Of a stretch of DNA of 64,000 nucleotides, positions 11,157 to 22,650 are shown piece after piece. The stretch is taken from assembly GCF_035222485.1 (NCBI RefSeq), contig NC_085922.1:1937001-2001000 (forward strand), given 5' to 3'. The DNA comes from Podospora pseudoanserina. Taxonomy: Eukaryota; Ascomycota; Sordariomycetes; Sordariales; Podosporaceae. The notes below the pieces were generated by a model. It was not told where the DNA came from. It was given only the letters and a program-made list of their open reading frames with translations, and searched no databases. How positions within the stretch are numbered: the stretch's first letter is position 1; each line of letters starts with the position of its first letter. The position numbers and the translations under genes were made by a program.

Positions 11157-12167
11157 ATGTCGTCACCAACATCCGGCAACAGCCCGGTGAGAAGCGGGAT
11201 GGAGACCCCGCCTACGCCTCACCCCATCTCGGATGAGGTCCTGCGCGCCGTTTACGCGTCAGATATGGAAATGTACCCCGCGGGGCTGTCGTACGACAGA
11301 CTCTGCAGCTGGGTGGCGGCCTGTCCCGAAATGTCGATATGCTGGTCATCACCCAAGACGGGAATACTCGGTGTGGTTATTGTCTTGCCCATGTTGAGGG
11401 AATACTGGGAGGACTTGTTGGTGGGAAAACTGAAGGAGCCTACTGTCGACGCGCATACCATGTTTCCTCACGACAACAAGAGGGAGCAAAAACCACTGGC
11501 GGAACATGTTGAGGTGGCAGGGGCCAGGCAGATCGGCAACGGCAAGGCACCAAATGGAAGGATATCTGCCGTGCAGGAGAACGAGGTGCAACAAGAGGTT
11601 GGACTGCATGTTTATCACATCGAGCGGTTAGCTGTCGAGCCACCTACCTCGAAGCAGAGGAGGTTTTCAGAGATTGCTATGGAGGAGGTTACGAGACGGG
11701 CGGCGGAGAAGAAGGGGTGGAAGGTTGTTGGGTTGTCTGGTATGTCTTGCTTTTACCCTCACCTCATATGGCGGATGGTAATACTGACGTAACAAACAGC
11801 TCTCGTCGCGACAGATGGTGGGAAAAGGACGTTTCAGCGCATGGGCTTCAAGAACACCGGCTACAGAGAGCTGTTTGTCACCAAGGTAATACGCAGGCCT
11901 TCGTATGCCGCCATTGGCATCGGGAACAGTCCCAGCATCCCCGAGGACGCTGTTGACGAGCCCGAGGAGCTGGACATGCTCTACATCTACCCTGAAGATG
12001 GAGCGGGGGGCAAGAGCGTCAGTGAGATTATTGGATATGGCCGGACAGTGGTTGCCATGTCTGAGATGACTGTCAAGCGCGTCAGTCAGGAGGAAGGGGA
12101 GCTACCAAGTCTGTTAATGTCAAGTAGTGGGAATGGCTGTGCATTGAAATTATCGAGCTCGATTTGA
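11157..12167 (+). CDS. GNAT-like N-acetyltransferase domain protein
   Basis: Two exons, 11157-11739 and 11800-12167, with a 60-nt intron (GTATGT donor, CAG acceptor); 316 residues. The first 25 residues are a Ser/Pro/Thr-rich leader. A core strand (GLHVYHIERL, about residue 151) is followed by a helix and by GWKVVGLSALVATDGG and FQRMGFKNTGYREL, which match the last strand-helix part of the GNAT fold, where acetyl-CoA is bound. In that family the enzyme moves an acetyl group from acetyl-CoA to an amine, but the substrate cannot be told from sequence. No signal peptide is visible, so the protein is likely cytoplasmic. The C-terminal 80 residues are low in family signal. The ATG is preceded by GCAAA, a good fungal start context. 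Confidence 0.8.
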
Positions 12168-12930
12168 GCAGTTGGATAATGAACAGCAATCAATGCACAG
12201 CCAGGGAGCAAATAAACGAAGCAACATCTCTACTCCACTTGCTTGTACCATTTCAATTCTGGTCTATCCAACCGGAGTCAGCTCCGTGGAGATACTGCTG
12301 ATGACCCAGGAAGATCCAAGCTCCGGGACGTCTACTGTGCGGGGATAAGAGACATTGCTGTCTCGGTTCACGACTGCCGGTATCACTGCGTCTACGGCCC
12401 GTCTGCATACAACCCTGCGATCTGGTGTCTATGGCACCCTAAATGGGGGGAAAATGCGGAGGTGGAAAGACAATGTTGATTGCTTTCAGCCCAAGCAGAA
12501 CAACATCGAGGGACTGCAGCGCGGGTATGTTGGACGGACAGAGCCGGAATCCAGGCCTGATGATGCGGCAACTGCCGTGGGTCAATGGGCCAGCCACGGC
12601 CTCGAGGAAAGATTCCAGCTGGATCATGTTGCGATCGGTGGTTTCGATGTTGCGATCGAGAGACAGGATCAACAATGTTGCTGCCCAGTTACACGAAACA
12701 GTCTCCCATTGGGCGTTTGTATGAGTCGTCGTTGTCATGGATTGATGGGTTTGACGCTGGTCTATCTATCGGAGGTCATGGAAGAAGAGTTGTCGAATGG
12801 GGGGGATGGTAGGGGCAGACTCAAGTATAAAGAGGCGGTCTCTTGCCCTCGAGAGAGGTCAAGCTTTTCATCAGCATCAACCAACCTCTCGAGCAAACAA
12901 TAAACCACAAGAATCATCCCAACCATCAAA
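12168..12930. other. intergenic, promoter side of the small secreted protein gene
   Basis: Open frames on both strands between 12355 and 12903 look incidental. The last 60 bases are a plausible 5' UTR. Confidence 0.4.
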
Positions 12931-13376
12931 ATGAAGTTCACCGCCACCACCGCCCTTCTCACCCTCCTCACAACCGCCACCGCCCTCCCCTGGTCCTTCA
13001 AGAGTGCCGGCAATGGCAAGCACTCTGATGAGATCACGTACGTCTCCTTCCCCCTCACCCTCTATCACCCTTTTCTGACATCGGGTAATAGCCTCCACCT
13101 CACCCTCGACAAAGGAACCACCACCGCCCACCACCGCCCCCCCAAGTCAAAGTCGGAAGAGATGAAGATCATCATGGGCATGTCCGATGTCTGCCTCCGC
13201 GTCTGCTGGCCCGAATCGCCCAAGTGCCCAGAGGAATGGGTAAGCATCATTCATCATCGGAAGCAAGCGCATGGAGTAATTGCTGATGGCCTGTGTCATT
13301 GTAGTCACCCAAGAACATGGGCAGCGACGAGGATCCGTGCTGGACTTGCTGCAGGAAGATGGAGCATGATCTTTGA
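12931..13376 (+). CDS. small secreted cysteine-rich protein
   Basis: Three exons, 12931-13037, 13092-13239 and 13305-13376, with introns of 54 and 65 nt; 108 residues. The signal peptide (MKFTATTALLTLLTTATALP) is clear. The mature protein is basic in the middle and has six cysteines near the C-terminus (VCLRVCW, SPKCPEEW, DPCWTCC), probably three disulfides. Size, secretion and Cys content match fungal effector-like or antimicrobial small secreted proteins, but no named family was recognised. Intron 1 is a multiple of three without a stop, so its removal rests on splice consensus and the CTGAC branch site. Exon 3 is required to obtain the last three cysteines; without splicing they are lost, which supports the model. 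Confidence 0.82.
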
Positions 13377-13980
13377 GCACGAGACATTTCTCAGTGGCAA
13401 AGGGGTCGCTGGGTTTTGGGGCATTTGGTAGCTGTTGAAGGGACATGTCGGAAGTTGGATTACATATACACTCCTTTGAAGATAGCTTACCCTTCCTAGG
13501 GTTTCATGTTAACGAAGGTTGAACGGTTAATGCCTGGGATGACAGATAAGAAAAAGGTGACTAGAAAATAGAAACACTGTTTCTGCAACTTTGATGGCAT
13601 CTTGAGGTGAAATCTTGGATATGCATGGCATGTTCATGACCCTCGGCTCTGCTTCCGTTCGATAGCTAACAGTAGGCAGGTTAACCACATCGGTGGAGAG
13701 TTGATATCAAATACGAGGCATTAAAGGATCACGGCTAGGCATCTCGACTATCTCAACATATTATCCACTATATTTCTATGGCCCCTTTTTATATAGCAAT
13801 TGTGATTTGTTTGTTGCTGACAGGATACGCGTTGGACGCGCTAGGTAAACTCGACAACTCCCACCACAGGTAAGCTCTGAAGATAGTCATCAGAGACAAG
13901 AAAACAGAGAAAATGGGTAACGATAAACTGTTGTAGTGAGAAAGAAAGCAGCAGGCACAGTCAAAAAATGACAAAAGAGA
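13377..13980. other. intergenic, nothing recognised
   Basis: Contains the 3' UTR of the secreted protein gene and the 3' flank of the minus-strand tRNA-Ile. Confidence 0.4.
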
Positions 13981-14075
13981 TGCCCAATAACAGGATTGAA
14001 CTGTTGACCTTCGCATTACCGTATGCTGGTTTCCCAGTATTAGTACGACGCTCTAACCAGCTGAGCTAATCGGGC
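13981..14075 (-). tRNA. tRNA-Ile(AAT) with a 21-nt intron
   Basis: On the minus strand the acceptor arms GCCCGAT/ATTGGGC, the D-arm TAGCTCAGCTGGTTAGAGC, the anticodon stem TCGTA/TGCGA and the T-loop TTCAATC form a complete cloverleaf. The anticodon AAT is at 14039-14041 and the intron 14017-14037 follows position 37. Confidence 0.93.
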
Positions 14076-14544
14076 TGTTGTGGAGATTGCTGATGTTCCA
14101 CGGCGATGTGGTTCTCATTAACAAGTGGAGCCCTTTTCCTGGAGGGTCTCGAATGCAAGTTGGACACTAGGAACAGTCCTGCATATGCTATCTATTCATA
14201 CAAATTACAATTCCTTTCTGGAAAACGAAACATTAGTGTAGTTTGGGGAGGTTCGGGGTTGTGATATACTCCAACATTAGTATATGGCGTTGACGGTGTT
14301 CAGACTTCAGGGGCTCAGCAAACAGGTCCATGGGCATACAAGTACTTTCGACAGATCTCATGCAGGTCGTACTATAAAAGGAGCTTGGTTGTCTATTTGC
14401 GTTTTGTGTGAGGTAGTCTATACAAATCACGGTAAACTCCCGGCCGGTTGTACATGAAAAGGTATCAGCTGCTGTTTCCTTTTGGAAGGATTCTTCAGCG
14501 CGCCTCCTCGTGTGGTTCACCCGGATTGATGGTGAATATCCCAT
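14076..14544. other. intergenic, 3' side of the GH5 gene
   Basis: No supported gene. A 103-codon minus-strand frame at 14233-14544 has no family signal and probably lies in the GH5 3' UTR. Confidence 0.4.
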
Positions 14545-16237
14545 CTACGCTGTTCGCCCCTCTGCATCCCTCCTCAAAATCTCATTCAACCCCTCCCTTT
14601 TCACACAGTTCTCCAACTTGAAACTCCCCGCCAGCTCATCTAGCTCCTCCAACGTCTTGCCCTCAAAGTAACTCGCATACTCCCAGCACAAAATCTCACT
14701 CATGAGAGTCTCCCTCAACACTCGGTGAATATGCCCTTCTATCTTCCAGACTTGTGGGTATCTCTTGTTGATATTCTCGGGAAGAATTGCCTCCTTGAAG
14801 TGAGCGATGACGGGCTCGTAGATGTGCTTTACGGCAGAGTCGTCGCGGCCCCTATTCAGGAAGTGTTAGAAGAGAAGTTTCAGAGTATTATGTGGGCTTA
14901 CCATTTATCAACACCCAAACGCTTCTTCTTCTCCAGAAAAGGCTTCAGCAGCTTGATGTAAGCCGAGTCTGGCGAAGCGTGGACCATGCCTTGAAACCCA
15001 ATGTCTTTGTACAGCCAAATGCTCCAGCTGATCTCATCTTTCTTGTAGATTTTCAGCTGCTGGCCTAGCAGGTCGTAACGTTGCTGATTGACTTTCTCAT
15101 AGTTCTCGTCTCCCGGGCTCGCATAGACGGGACCAAACTCGCCGTTCCAAATCTGTCATCGTCAGCACCAAGTCAAAGTCGAACACCTATGCCATGGAAA
15201 CCAGACCCACCGGGACATCTTTCTCTTTCATGAACTGCACCTTCCTCTCGTATGTCTTCTGCAGGGACTCCTTCTGCTCGGGGCTTCCAACATAGGGCTC
15301 GCCTGCTGGGAAGCCAAAGCTGGCGTAGTCGTGTATGGCGTACACGCAGTTGGGGAGGACTTCCTTGAACCCGGTGAAATCCATGGCGTAGGTGTTGCCG
15401 TCCAGAAACAGAATGTGATCTGGGTCAACCTCGCGAATAGCCTTTTCGACTCGCTTGTACCAGGCTTGAAGTGCAGTGTGGTCAGGGTCGGCGGGTTCGT
15501 TCATGGGGTTGTAGCCAGCGACCTGTTCAATTGAACGTCAGCAGGGAAGCCAACTGGCAAAGGGGCTTCACTAACCCAGGTGTTATTTTTGTAATGCTTC
15601 GCAATCTCGACCCAAAGATCCGTCATGCTGTCCTGGAAGACTTTGAAGTCCCAAAACAGAGCTTTGTGAATACCCGCATCAGAGTGCCAGCCTTGATTTT
15701 GGCCTCCAGGGAAGGTGTGCATGTCGATGATGGTATATAAGCCCTCCGCTGCACAGGCGTCGACAATGCGATCAATGAGCTTGAAGCCTTCCTGCTTGAT
15801 GATGCCCGGGTTGTGGTCATCAAGGAAGTGGTGGTAGTTGATGGGGATGCGGATGCAGTTTAGGCCAAGGGAGGCAAGAAAGCGGGCGTCGGAGGGAGTG
15901 AAGAAGTATTCGAGGAACTTCACGGGTGTTAGACCATGATCAGTACTGGAAGAAGGGGCAAAAGAGCAGACCTTGTCGAAGAAGAAGTCATATTTCTCCT
16001 GACCGAGAACCTCGAGCATTGCCTTCCTCATCTCATTCTCATGACCAGGGTAGCCAGTGATGAAGTTCTCCATGTTGGTGTGACCGCCAGTGGCACACTG
16101 TTAATAGTCAGTGGTATTTCCAAGCATACTCTAGAATAATTGACACTGACACCTTTGAGAATTACCTGCTTTCCATCAGCATCAACGATGTCAGTCCCCT
16201 CCACACGGAGGCATCTCATTGGTGTCTTTGGCGCCAT
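14545..16237 (-). CDS. glycoside hydrolase family 5, intracellular type
   Basis: Six exons: 16237-16151, 16097-15972, 15917-15576, 15522-15211, 15152-14902, 14851-14545; introns of 50-58 nt, all phases consistent; 474 residues. No signal peptide, so it should act inside the cell. The (beta/alpha)8 GH5 landmarks are present: IRIPINYHHF (about 93-102), the acid/base in NPMNEP (Glu194) and the nucleophile in WNGEFGP (Glu294). GH5 enzymes hydrolyse beta-glycosidic bonds with retention. The exact substrate is not given by the motifs; cytosolic beta-glucan or glycolipid glycosides are possible. Intron 1 uses a GTCAGT donor, chosen because only it keeps VILKG joined to the ATGGHTNMENF segment. Intron 2 (54 nt) has no stop and is inferred from its CTAAC branch site and family continuity. 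Confidence 0.9.
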
Positions 16238-17164
16238 CTTCCCTTCAGTGCCCAAAGAGCAATGTGTGAAGGGGGATGGAATCGAGACAACAGTTGAACG
16301 GTCATGACAACGTTGATGTACTCGCATGGCATGGCTGACCATTGGAGCGCATGCACCTTTTCGTCATGTGGGCACCGCCGGAGGGGTTCGGGCATCAATA
16401 CACCGCGCCCCGGATGCCCCACACCGATCCCGGATGTCGAACTCCGGACTGTATCCACAGAAAGAAGGACTAAATAGTTTAACCGGAGGGCAAACTCAGT
16501 AGACTGCATTGGATGTGATGTTTGCAATCTCAAAGCGCTTGGTTCGCAGAGGAGGTCTTGGTAATTGGTGGCTTCTTGTTCCTTTCACGACCGTCGAGGT
16601 TGGTGCAAGTGCAACTGTCCTGGGTAAACGGGGCGCGGCCGAAGCATACTCATCAAGTGTCGGTCGCAGTTTGCTCAAGATATGCTTGACATCCTCGTTC
16701 TGGTAAATTGTACAATGAAGAGCCTGAAGATAGATCCATGATCCCATTTCTGTTTCGTGAATTAGGTACTGCAATTGGTCGAGAAGACGTCGTTGAGAGA
16801 GGTGGGTTAAGAGGGAAGAAGAGCCGCCATGTGACTAGAAGCGGACATGGTGCCTTTTAGTTGTATACCTAGGTAGAGATAGCTACCATTTTGCCAGTGG
16901 TTGGCACAATGAACAGGAGCTGCCAACTGACGCTTCTATCAATCTAGAGTGGAATCAAATTTGCTAAGTGGGGTGCCTCCAAATCCTGTTTATTACTTGT
17001 CAGACCTACAGAATCGGCTTATAACAAGATGTGGGACATCTCACATGGAGTTGTCAATGCCCATATCCCAAATCTCGTTGCGAGTCGGTTCTGTAGGCCC
17101 AACAACTAGGTAGGGTACGGAAACAAGATGAAGAAGCTGAAGAATGATTTGTATACTTCCTCAA
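16238..17164. other. promoter side of the GH5 gene and intergenic
   Basis: Small frames on both strands (16216-16774) have no recognisable product. No structured repeats seen. Confidence 0.4.
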
Positions 17165-19677
17165 TTATTCCCGATGGTGTTTTCTCTTCCACGCCTCAAC
17201 GGCGTCAACTACAATCTGCGCCACAGATAGCACTTTTTCCTCACCCAGTCGGCGTCCAAACAGCTGAATAGCAGCCGGGGTGCCATCGAAGAGTTCGGGA
17301 TCGTCCGTCTGACTGTCAGCGTACTGTCCATTCGTTTGATGATTGTTATATTTACATGAAGGCATGTTTCGCCGATCCTTGTCGGCAAGGGGTTGGAAGT
17401 TTGGGTCCAGGGTGTCCAGGTTCTTATCCGCAACTGTAATCGGCATCACGGCGATGCAAAAGTTGAGCACGTTGAGAGCGCTTGTGTACGCCGATTGAAT
17501 GAACTTTCCAGGTGGAATGGCACTATGTGGACCGGCCGGAGCAATGACAACGTCAACAGGCCGACCTGATGAGGTTAGCATGTTCTGGAAGTGCCAGGTG
17601 TCTCACGCGGAAGTCATTACCAGAACTTGTTTTGCCTGCGGAAGACTGCCAGTAATCGTTGTACTTTCAGCGGTAGTCCTTCATTTTGAGCACCACCTGC
17701 TCATACTCTGGGAGTGGAATCGGAGGTCTGCGCTTGCTGCCGGGGACACGTTCACGATTTCGGGGAAGATAGGCTCCCCTGACTATTGAATTGCTTCCCA
17801 AACGTCAGGACAGCTGTCACTCCGTGCAATCGGACCCTAGGAAAGTGTTCGGTCAACTCCTTTCGACATAGTGAAGCAGGTTACTCACATGTATCCTCAG
17901 AAGTGTAATTGTTCGAAGGAAGCACCCAGTCCAGGAGCTCCGATGCGCACGCAAATGCCAGTACTTAAAAGTAACTCTAGAGCAGATTTCAGCATACCTC
18001 AAAATCTGCATTCGTCAAAGTCTGTTTCACGATCTCCAGGGCCCGGGCAACTGGTGGATGCGGAACTACGATGCCGTCATTTGGCATGAACCCAAAAGTT
18101 GGTTTACGGTCCGATTCGTCGTCGTTTTCGTACTCATTGCCCGCTCGCCATGGAGTGTGCCATGATTCCTGCCACTGTGGGCATAACCTCTCGGCCCCGG
18201 CCCCTGATATATGGTCAGCACTAGAATAATATCCAGACCCTTGAGCGCTATGTCACATCTATATATACTTACGGTATTGGCTACGTCTGTGAATGATAGA
18301 CGCCCCGCGGAGGGCTTTATGTTGTAGACACCCTGATAAGACGCCGGCAAAGATACCGAGCCTCCAATTATCAGTAGCGATGCCAAAGGCACTGCTGCCG
18401 ATAAATTACGTAGCACCCTCCCCTACACCGTGATCGGTTCAAAAACAAAATATACACTCACCGCAGATATAAAGAAGGGATTAACTACCTCCGGATGAAC
18501 CCCCAGATGACAAATGCTGGTAATGAGGATTCAATGTATAACCTAAGATATTATTGTTGGTTTCGGGAGACTAACTTTGTATAAGCTGTTGTGATCCAAG
18601 ACAGAGGGGATAATAAAAGCATCTAAAGAACGGAAAGGCGATGAACTCAACTCACCCATATGCTTTGCACCAAGGTTGTCTGTGAGCAGTTGAAGACACC
18701 GTCAAGCCTTGCAAGACTACCATGTGGTAGAGTGGAATGGGAATACCTTGCCTATGGAACAGCTCCGAGACTGTAAAGCTCGCTGACCAGTTCACTCTCT
18801 ACGTACTTGTCTTTCCCAGTTCCTTTCTTCCCCTCAAAGGTGCCAATCCATGACACATATGCCATCGAGGTTTCGAGGCCCTTTATAAAGAACTGGTCTT
18901 TCATGGTCAGAGGGATACCGTGCAGTAGACCGACAAGCTTCTTGTGGGTGGCGTAGTGGAAATCTAACTCTTGGGCTCTGGCCAAGGCAATGTCAAAGCC
19001 AATCTCGAGCAGGAGTTTACTCTTTCAACGACATCAGCATACGACGACAAAGACTTGAGTCATGGGGTTATGGATATATCTAACCAGTTGGTCTGCAAAG
19101 GCAGCACGTTTACAGAAAGCAGTGCAACTTCCACAGCAGTCAAAGTGCCATTTCCCCTGCAAGCAGCAGGATTGGGTACATCCAACGACGTGATAGCCAG
19201 GGATTGGGTGTCAAGCAGACACTCAATAAAGTCGCCGGTAAGAGGCTTAGAAAATCTTCATCGAGCCATGACATTGTTATTAAGCCGCAAATCAACGGGT
19301 ATCTTTTCATTATCTCGTTGGAGTTTCTCCGCTACTACCTGCTGCCAGGACTTTGGTGCGAAAGGGCCGACGCTCTTGATGCTCAAGTGTGTCAGGTAGC
19401 TGGCCCCGTACTGGAGCATCAACGCAACCGCAAACAAGACGCAGACGAAAAGGGCCAATGCTCTTGTCAAAACCAATATGTCCTGAGAGCGATGTTTTCT
19501 CATGCGTGCGGAGTGGGCTTCGATGCTGGGACTCTGATTTCGTATGTCGAAGCTGTATTCTCGGGAGATTGGAAGGACTTCGATTTGACGGTGTGGCCGG
19601 GTTCTGGATGTTGCGAGATCTTGCATTTTAAATAAGAATCGAATTATCCAGTTCCGCAAGTAGCAGGGAGGGGACAT
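17165..19677 (-). pseudogene. decayed amidase (amidase-signature family)
   Basis: Reading from 19677: a membrane-spanning segment (TRALALFVCVLFAVALML), then SWQQVVAEKLQRDNEKIP, the usual start of fungal amidases; then RAAFADQLVRYIHNP (near 19090); the core LLHGIPLTMKDQFF with the catalytic-site Lys and ETSMAYVSW (near 18890); GGSVSLPASYQGVYNIKPS with the serine loop (near 18340); and the C-terminal block PVDVVIAPAGPHSAIPPGK (near 17540) to IQLFGRRLGEEKVLS (near 17240). Amidases hydrolyse amide bonds with a Ser-Ser-Lys triad. The blocks lie in different frames with in-frame stops between them and parts of the middle are missing, so the gene is broken. The N-terminal membrane segment is unusual for the family and may belong to a fused neighbour. 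Confidence 0.8.
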
Positions 19678-20138
19678 CGTGGAAGAAACTCTTTATAGCT
19701 TGATGTGTTTCGTCCTCGAATCGCTGGACCAATCAGTACGCTGAGTTAACTCACCCGACGGTAAGCACCCGCTAGGCAAGTCCCAGGGAATTTGTGGAGG
19801 CTGCGTTTTCCGGTTTTCCATTTGATGTGTGGCGCCACAAAAGCCCTCGCCCGTCTCTTAAACTAGCCCATCGAATCGTTAATAGTGTTTTCATAAAATT
19901 TCGCGAGCTTCTAGTACAAGCAGACGTAGTATGTCACTCGAAAAGTAGGTCAACTATGGATATAATCATGACAGGCGACGAGTCTCTGCTCAACAGTTCG
20001 TCCACCTGATGTACATGTGCCCTCTTTATATTATGTATCTACCAAACACTCTTGGAACGTCTTGCAAAACATAAACTCTGAACTACTCTTTACAGTCTCG
20101 CTAAAAATGAACATTCTTATGCGCGCCTTAGCAAGCAA
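19678..20138. other. intergenic, nothing recognised
   Basis: Lies between the decayed amidase promoter side and the carboxypeptidase 3' end. No supported frame. Confidence 0.45.
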
Positions 20139-21482
20139 TCATCCCAACCTGACAGCAGCAAGAAGCAACTCCATGAAAGCTACACTGCTCTCAATCATGT
20201 TCAGCCTGTGCTGCTCTTGAGTCGGGTAGAACAAGCACTCAGCCTGGTAATTCCACTCCCCAAACTCCACCCCAATCCCATACATTTTCTTCTTCTTCGG
20301 ATCCAAAGCTGCCCTGACAAGGCCCTGGTCCGCGGAGCAGCCACTGCTGGGATACAAATGAGGAGCTTGAAGTGACCGGTAAAAGCGTCCCGTCGAGTCT
20401 GTCATTCCACCCGCAACCCTCGCGGCTGCTAGCGTCAGAGCATCCCAGTCCTTCTGCTCCAAGAATTCCTTGTACTCGAAACCTGACCTATCTGGCACCA
20501 CACCTCTCTTCCCGTCAAAGGTCTTGTTCTGCCAGTTCTGGGCCCTATCCACAGCCTGGTTCGAATCGTGACACCATCCGTACAGCACCAACGTTGCCGG
20601 CGAGTGTAGGTCCAGGAACCACCCAAGGTCAGGAAACTGGTCGAGTGTCCAGTCAACATTCTTCGTCTCCGGCTCCGACAGCGGTCCAGTACCGTGATAA
20701 ATCTCGCTGTTCGGGTCGTCAGAGGAGGGGTCAACTCCAGGCGCGAAAGCCTTGGTGAAGTTCCAAACCGGCGCAAAGTTGCGGTTCAAGTCCACACCAA
20801 CCGACACAGGCTCTCCATCAATCGCCCTATCTAGGTTACGATTCTTGCGCCAGCAAGAGTCGGTCGCTTGATCGAAAGCCAGTCCATCTGGGTTGACAAC
20901 AGGGATGATGACGATGCCCAGTGACAAAGCCGACTGGACCTGGGCCGTGGAATACGACATGCCACCATACACCAATCCCTTCTTGTCCTTTGCAGCACGG
21001 AGGAGGTCAGAAATGAAATAAATCAAATGATCTGGCCCACCTCTCTCACGCGAGTGAATACCGCTCTCGAGAAGAACCTTGTACCCCTTGTCCCCCTTCT
21101 TGCCACTCCCACCAACCCTGGCACCATACATGGCCCTGTTCTCGTACGTCTTGTACGGCATCTCAAAGTACTGGAATTTGTCCTTGCCATACTGTTTGGC
21201 AAGGCCAAACACGGCAGACTTGATCTCTTCGCAGTTGAGGATGGTGTCGAAGGTGGCATTGGCGTTGTAACCGAGACCGATGGGGACGGTGGTGCCGTTC
21301 TGGAAGCGGTCACCAACAGCGACGGGAACGGTGCCGAGGTTGGCTTGACGGCGATTGATGGTGCCTCTGGCAAGGTGGGCTTTGAGGTCGATGATGTGGC
21401 CGCCGTGCCGCTCCTGCTCAGTGAGACAGGCTTCGGTCGCCACGAGGTGGGCGAGGAAGGTGAGGAGGGTGGATGGCTTCAT
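20139..21482 (-). CDS. secreted zinc carboxypeptidase (M14)
   Basis: Intronless, 447 residues. An N-terminal signal peptide (about 1-18) is followed by a pro-region. The peptidase M14 fold shows its metal ligands His143 and Glu146 (GIHSRERGGP) and His293 (DLHSPA), substrate-carboxylate binding residues in VDLNRNF (about 230-236) and the general base Glu406 in GIGVEFGEW. Two potential disulfide cysteines flank the core (SGCSAD, AECLFY). Such enzymes remove C-terminal residues from peptides outside the cell using Zn2+. All catalytic residues are kept, so it should be active. The gene is GC-richer than its surroundings and gives long antisense frames, which I treat as shadows. The start at 21480-21482 is the first ATG and directly begins the signal peptide. 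Confidence 0.93.
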   Translation of the reverse strand: MKPSTLLTFLAHLVATEACLTEQERHGGHIIDLKAHLARGTINRRQANLGTVPVAVGDRFQNGTTVPIGLGYNANATFDTILNCEEIKSAVFGLAKQYGKDKFQYFEMPYKTYENRAMYGARVGGSGKKGDKGYKVLLESGIHSRERGGPDHLIYFISDLLRAAKDKKGLVYGGMSYSTAQVQSALSLGIVIIPVVNPDGLAFDQATDSCWRKNRNLDRAIDGEPVSVGVDLNRNFAPVWNFTKAFAPGVDPSSDDPNSEIYHGTGPLSEPETKNVDWTLDQFPDLGWFLDLHSPATLVLYGWCHDSNQAVDRAQNWQNKTFDGKRGVVPDRSGFEYKEFLEQKDWDALTLAAARVAGGMTDSTGRFYRSLQAPHLYPSSGCSADQGLVRAALDPKKKKMYGIGVEFGEWNYQAECLFYPTQEQHRLNMIESSVAFMELLLAAVRLG

Positions 21483-22650
21483 CTTGACAGGTTGATGAAG
21501 GCGGTGGTGAGAGAGTGACCAATTCGACGGTTAAAGGTAGTTGAATGGGCGGTTTTTTCCTAGCTACTTTTCTCTCTGAGATCTGGGACACCACTGGATT
21601 TAACTCCTTGCGCTCACAGGGATTATCAAAGCGGTCATCACTACGATATTCCCGTTCGAGTTTGTCGGTTTGCCTTGTCATTGGACTTGCCGTCACCAGC
21701 ATTGGCTCCTACATGGCTCATGTTTCCACATTTTCTCCTCAACAAGGTGGTATAGTACCGTAGATCGTACTTTCCTTCTCAGCCAATCTCTCCACAAGAT
21801 TTTTTTTTCCGCCATTCTGTTCGGGCAAAAGTGCCTATCCCGTTGCCCGCTGTTTTACTTCGGCTTTCACATGTTTGATGTTTCATCGGAGGAAGGCATC
21901 TGGTCAATGCCATTCAGTGAGGCACTGCTTACGATATTCCAGAACAGTAAAAGATCCCAATTTTGTCATCGCCGCTACCGTCGGATTAGTGATTACTCAC
22001 AGGTAAGCGTAGCATCCAACTTCAGCCCTAAGCCATCTTGAATTTGGAAAGGAAACAGAGTTACATGCAGTGTGCATAAGAGCGGGCCTTATTGTTCGTG
22101 TTCACTTGGAATCGAGCATCTGTCACCGAGAATAAACAGCACGCGCCGCTCGCTAAACTTGTGACCATTATTGGGTGAGCTAAAGCGATGAAAGTCTAGG
22201 TCTGCGTAATGATCAAAACCTCTCTTGTAGCAATCAAAATGGGGTGCAGATTCTCTGCTCTGCCGGTGTAAGGAAAGATTTCCACATTAAGACACCATTG
22301 AGATTCAATGTGGCGGATCGAAGGACCTTGCAATCTAGCCTCATATTAATCTGGGTAAGTGATTCCCCGATCATATGATGAAAATGGTTGTGCATTGATC
22401 ACTGCAATCTTCGAAATTCGCGAAGGCGAGGCAGATTCACACCAAGTGATGGAACACAGGGCAAGTCAAGGATACAATGCGTAAATATGACTCTGAAATC
22501 AGAGGAGAACAAAACATTATGCTTTAGTCTAATGTACAAGCCAAACTGCTGATCAGCGAGGACGTATCGTCTACTAGTTCTTGCCCCCTATTCAACCCCT
22601 GAGATCGCCCCACTTGTTCACACGGCAACGAGACGACCCCTGTTCGACAC
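21483..22650. other. intergenic, nothing recognised
   Basis: About 1.2 kb, somewhat AT-richer than the flanks, with only incidental frames on the plus strand (21545-22041). Confidence 0.4.

Noticed and set aside
12355-12903. 182-codon plus-strand frame upstream of the small secreted protein
   Set aside because: No family character; contains the promoter and leader of the real gene.
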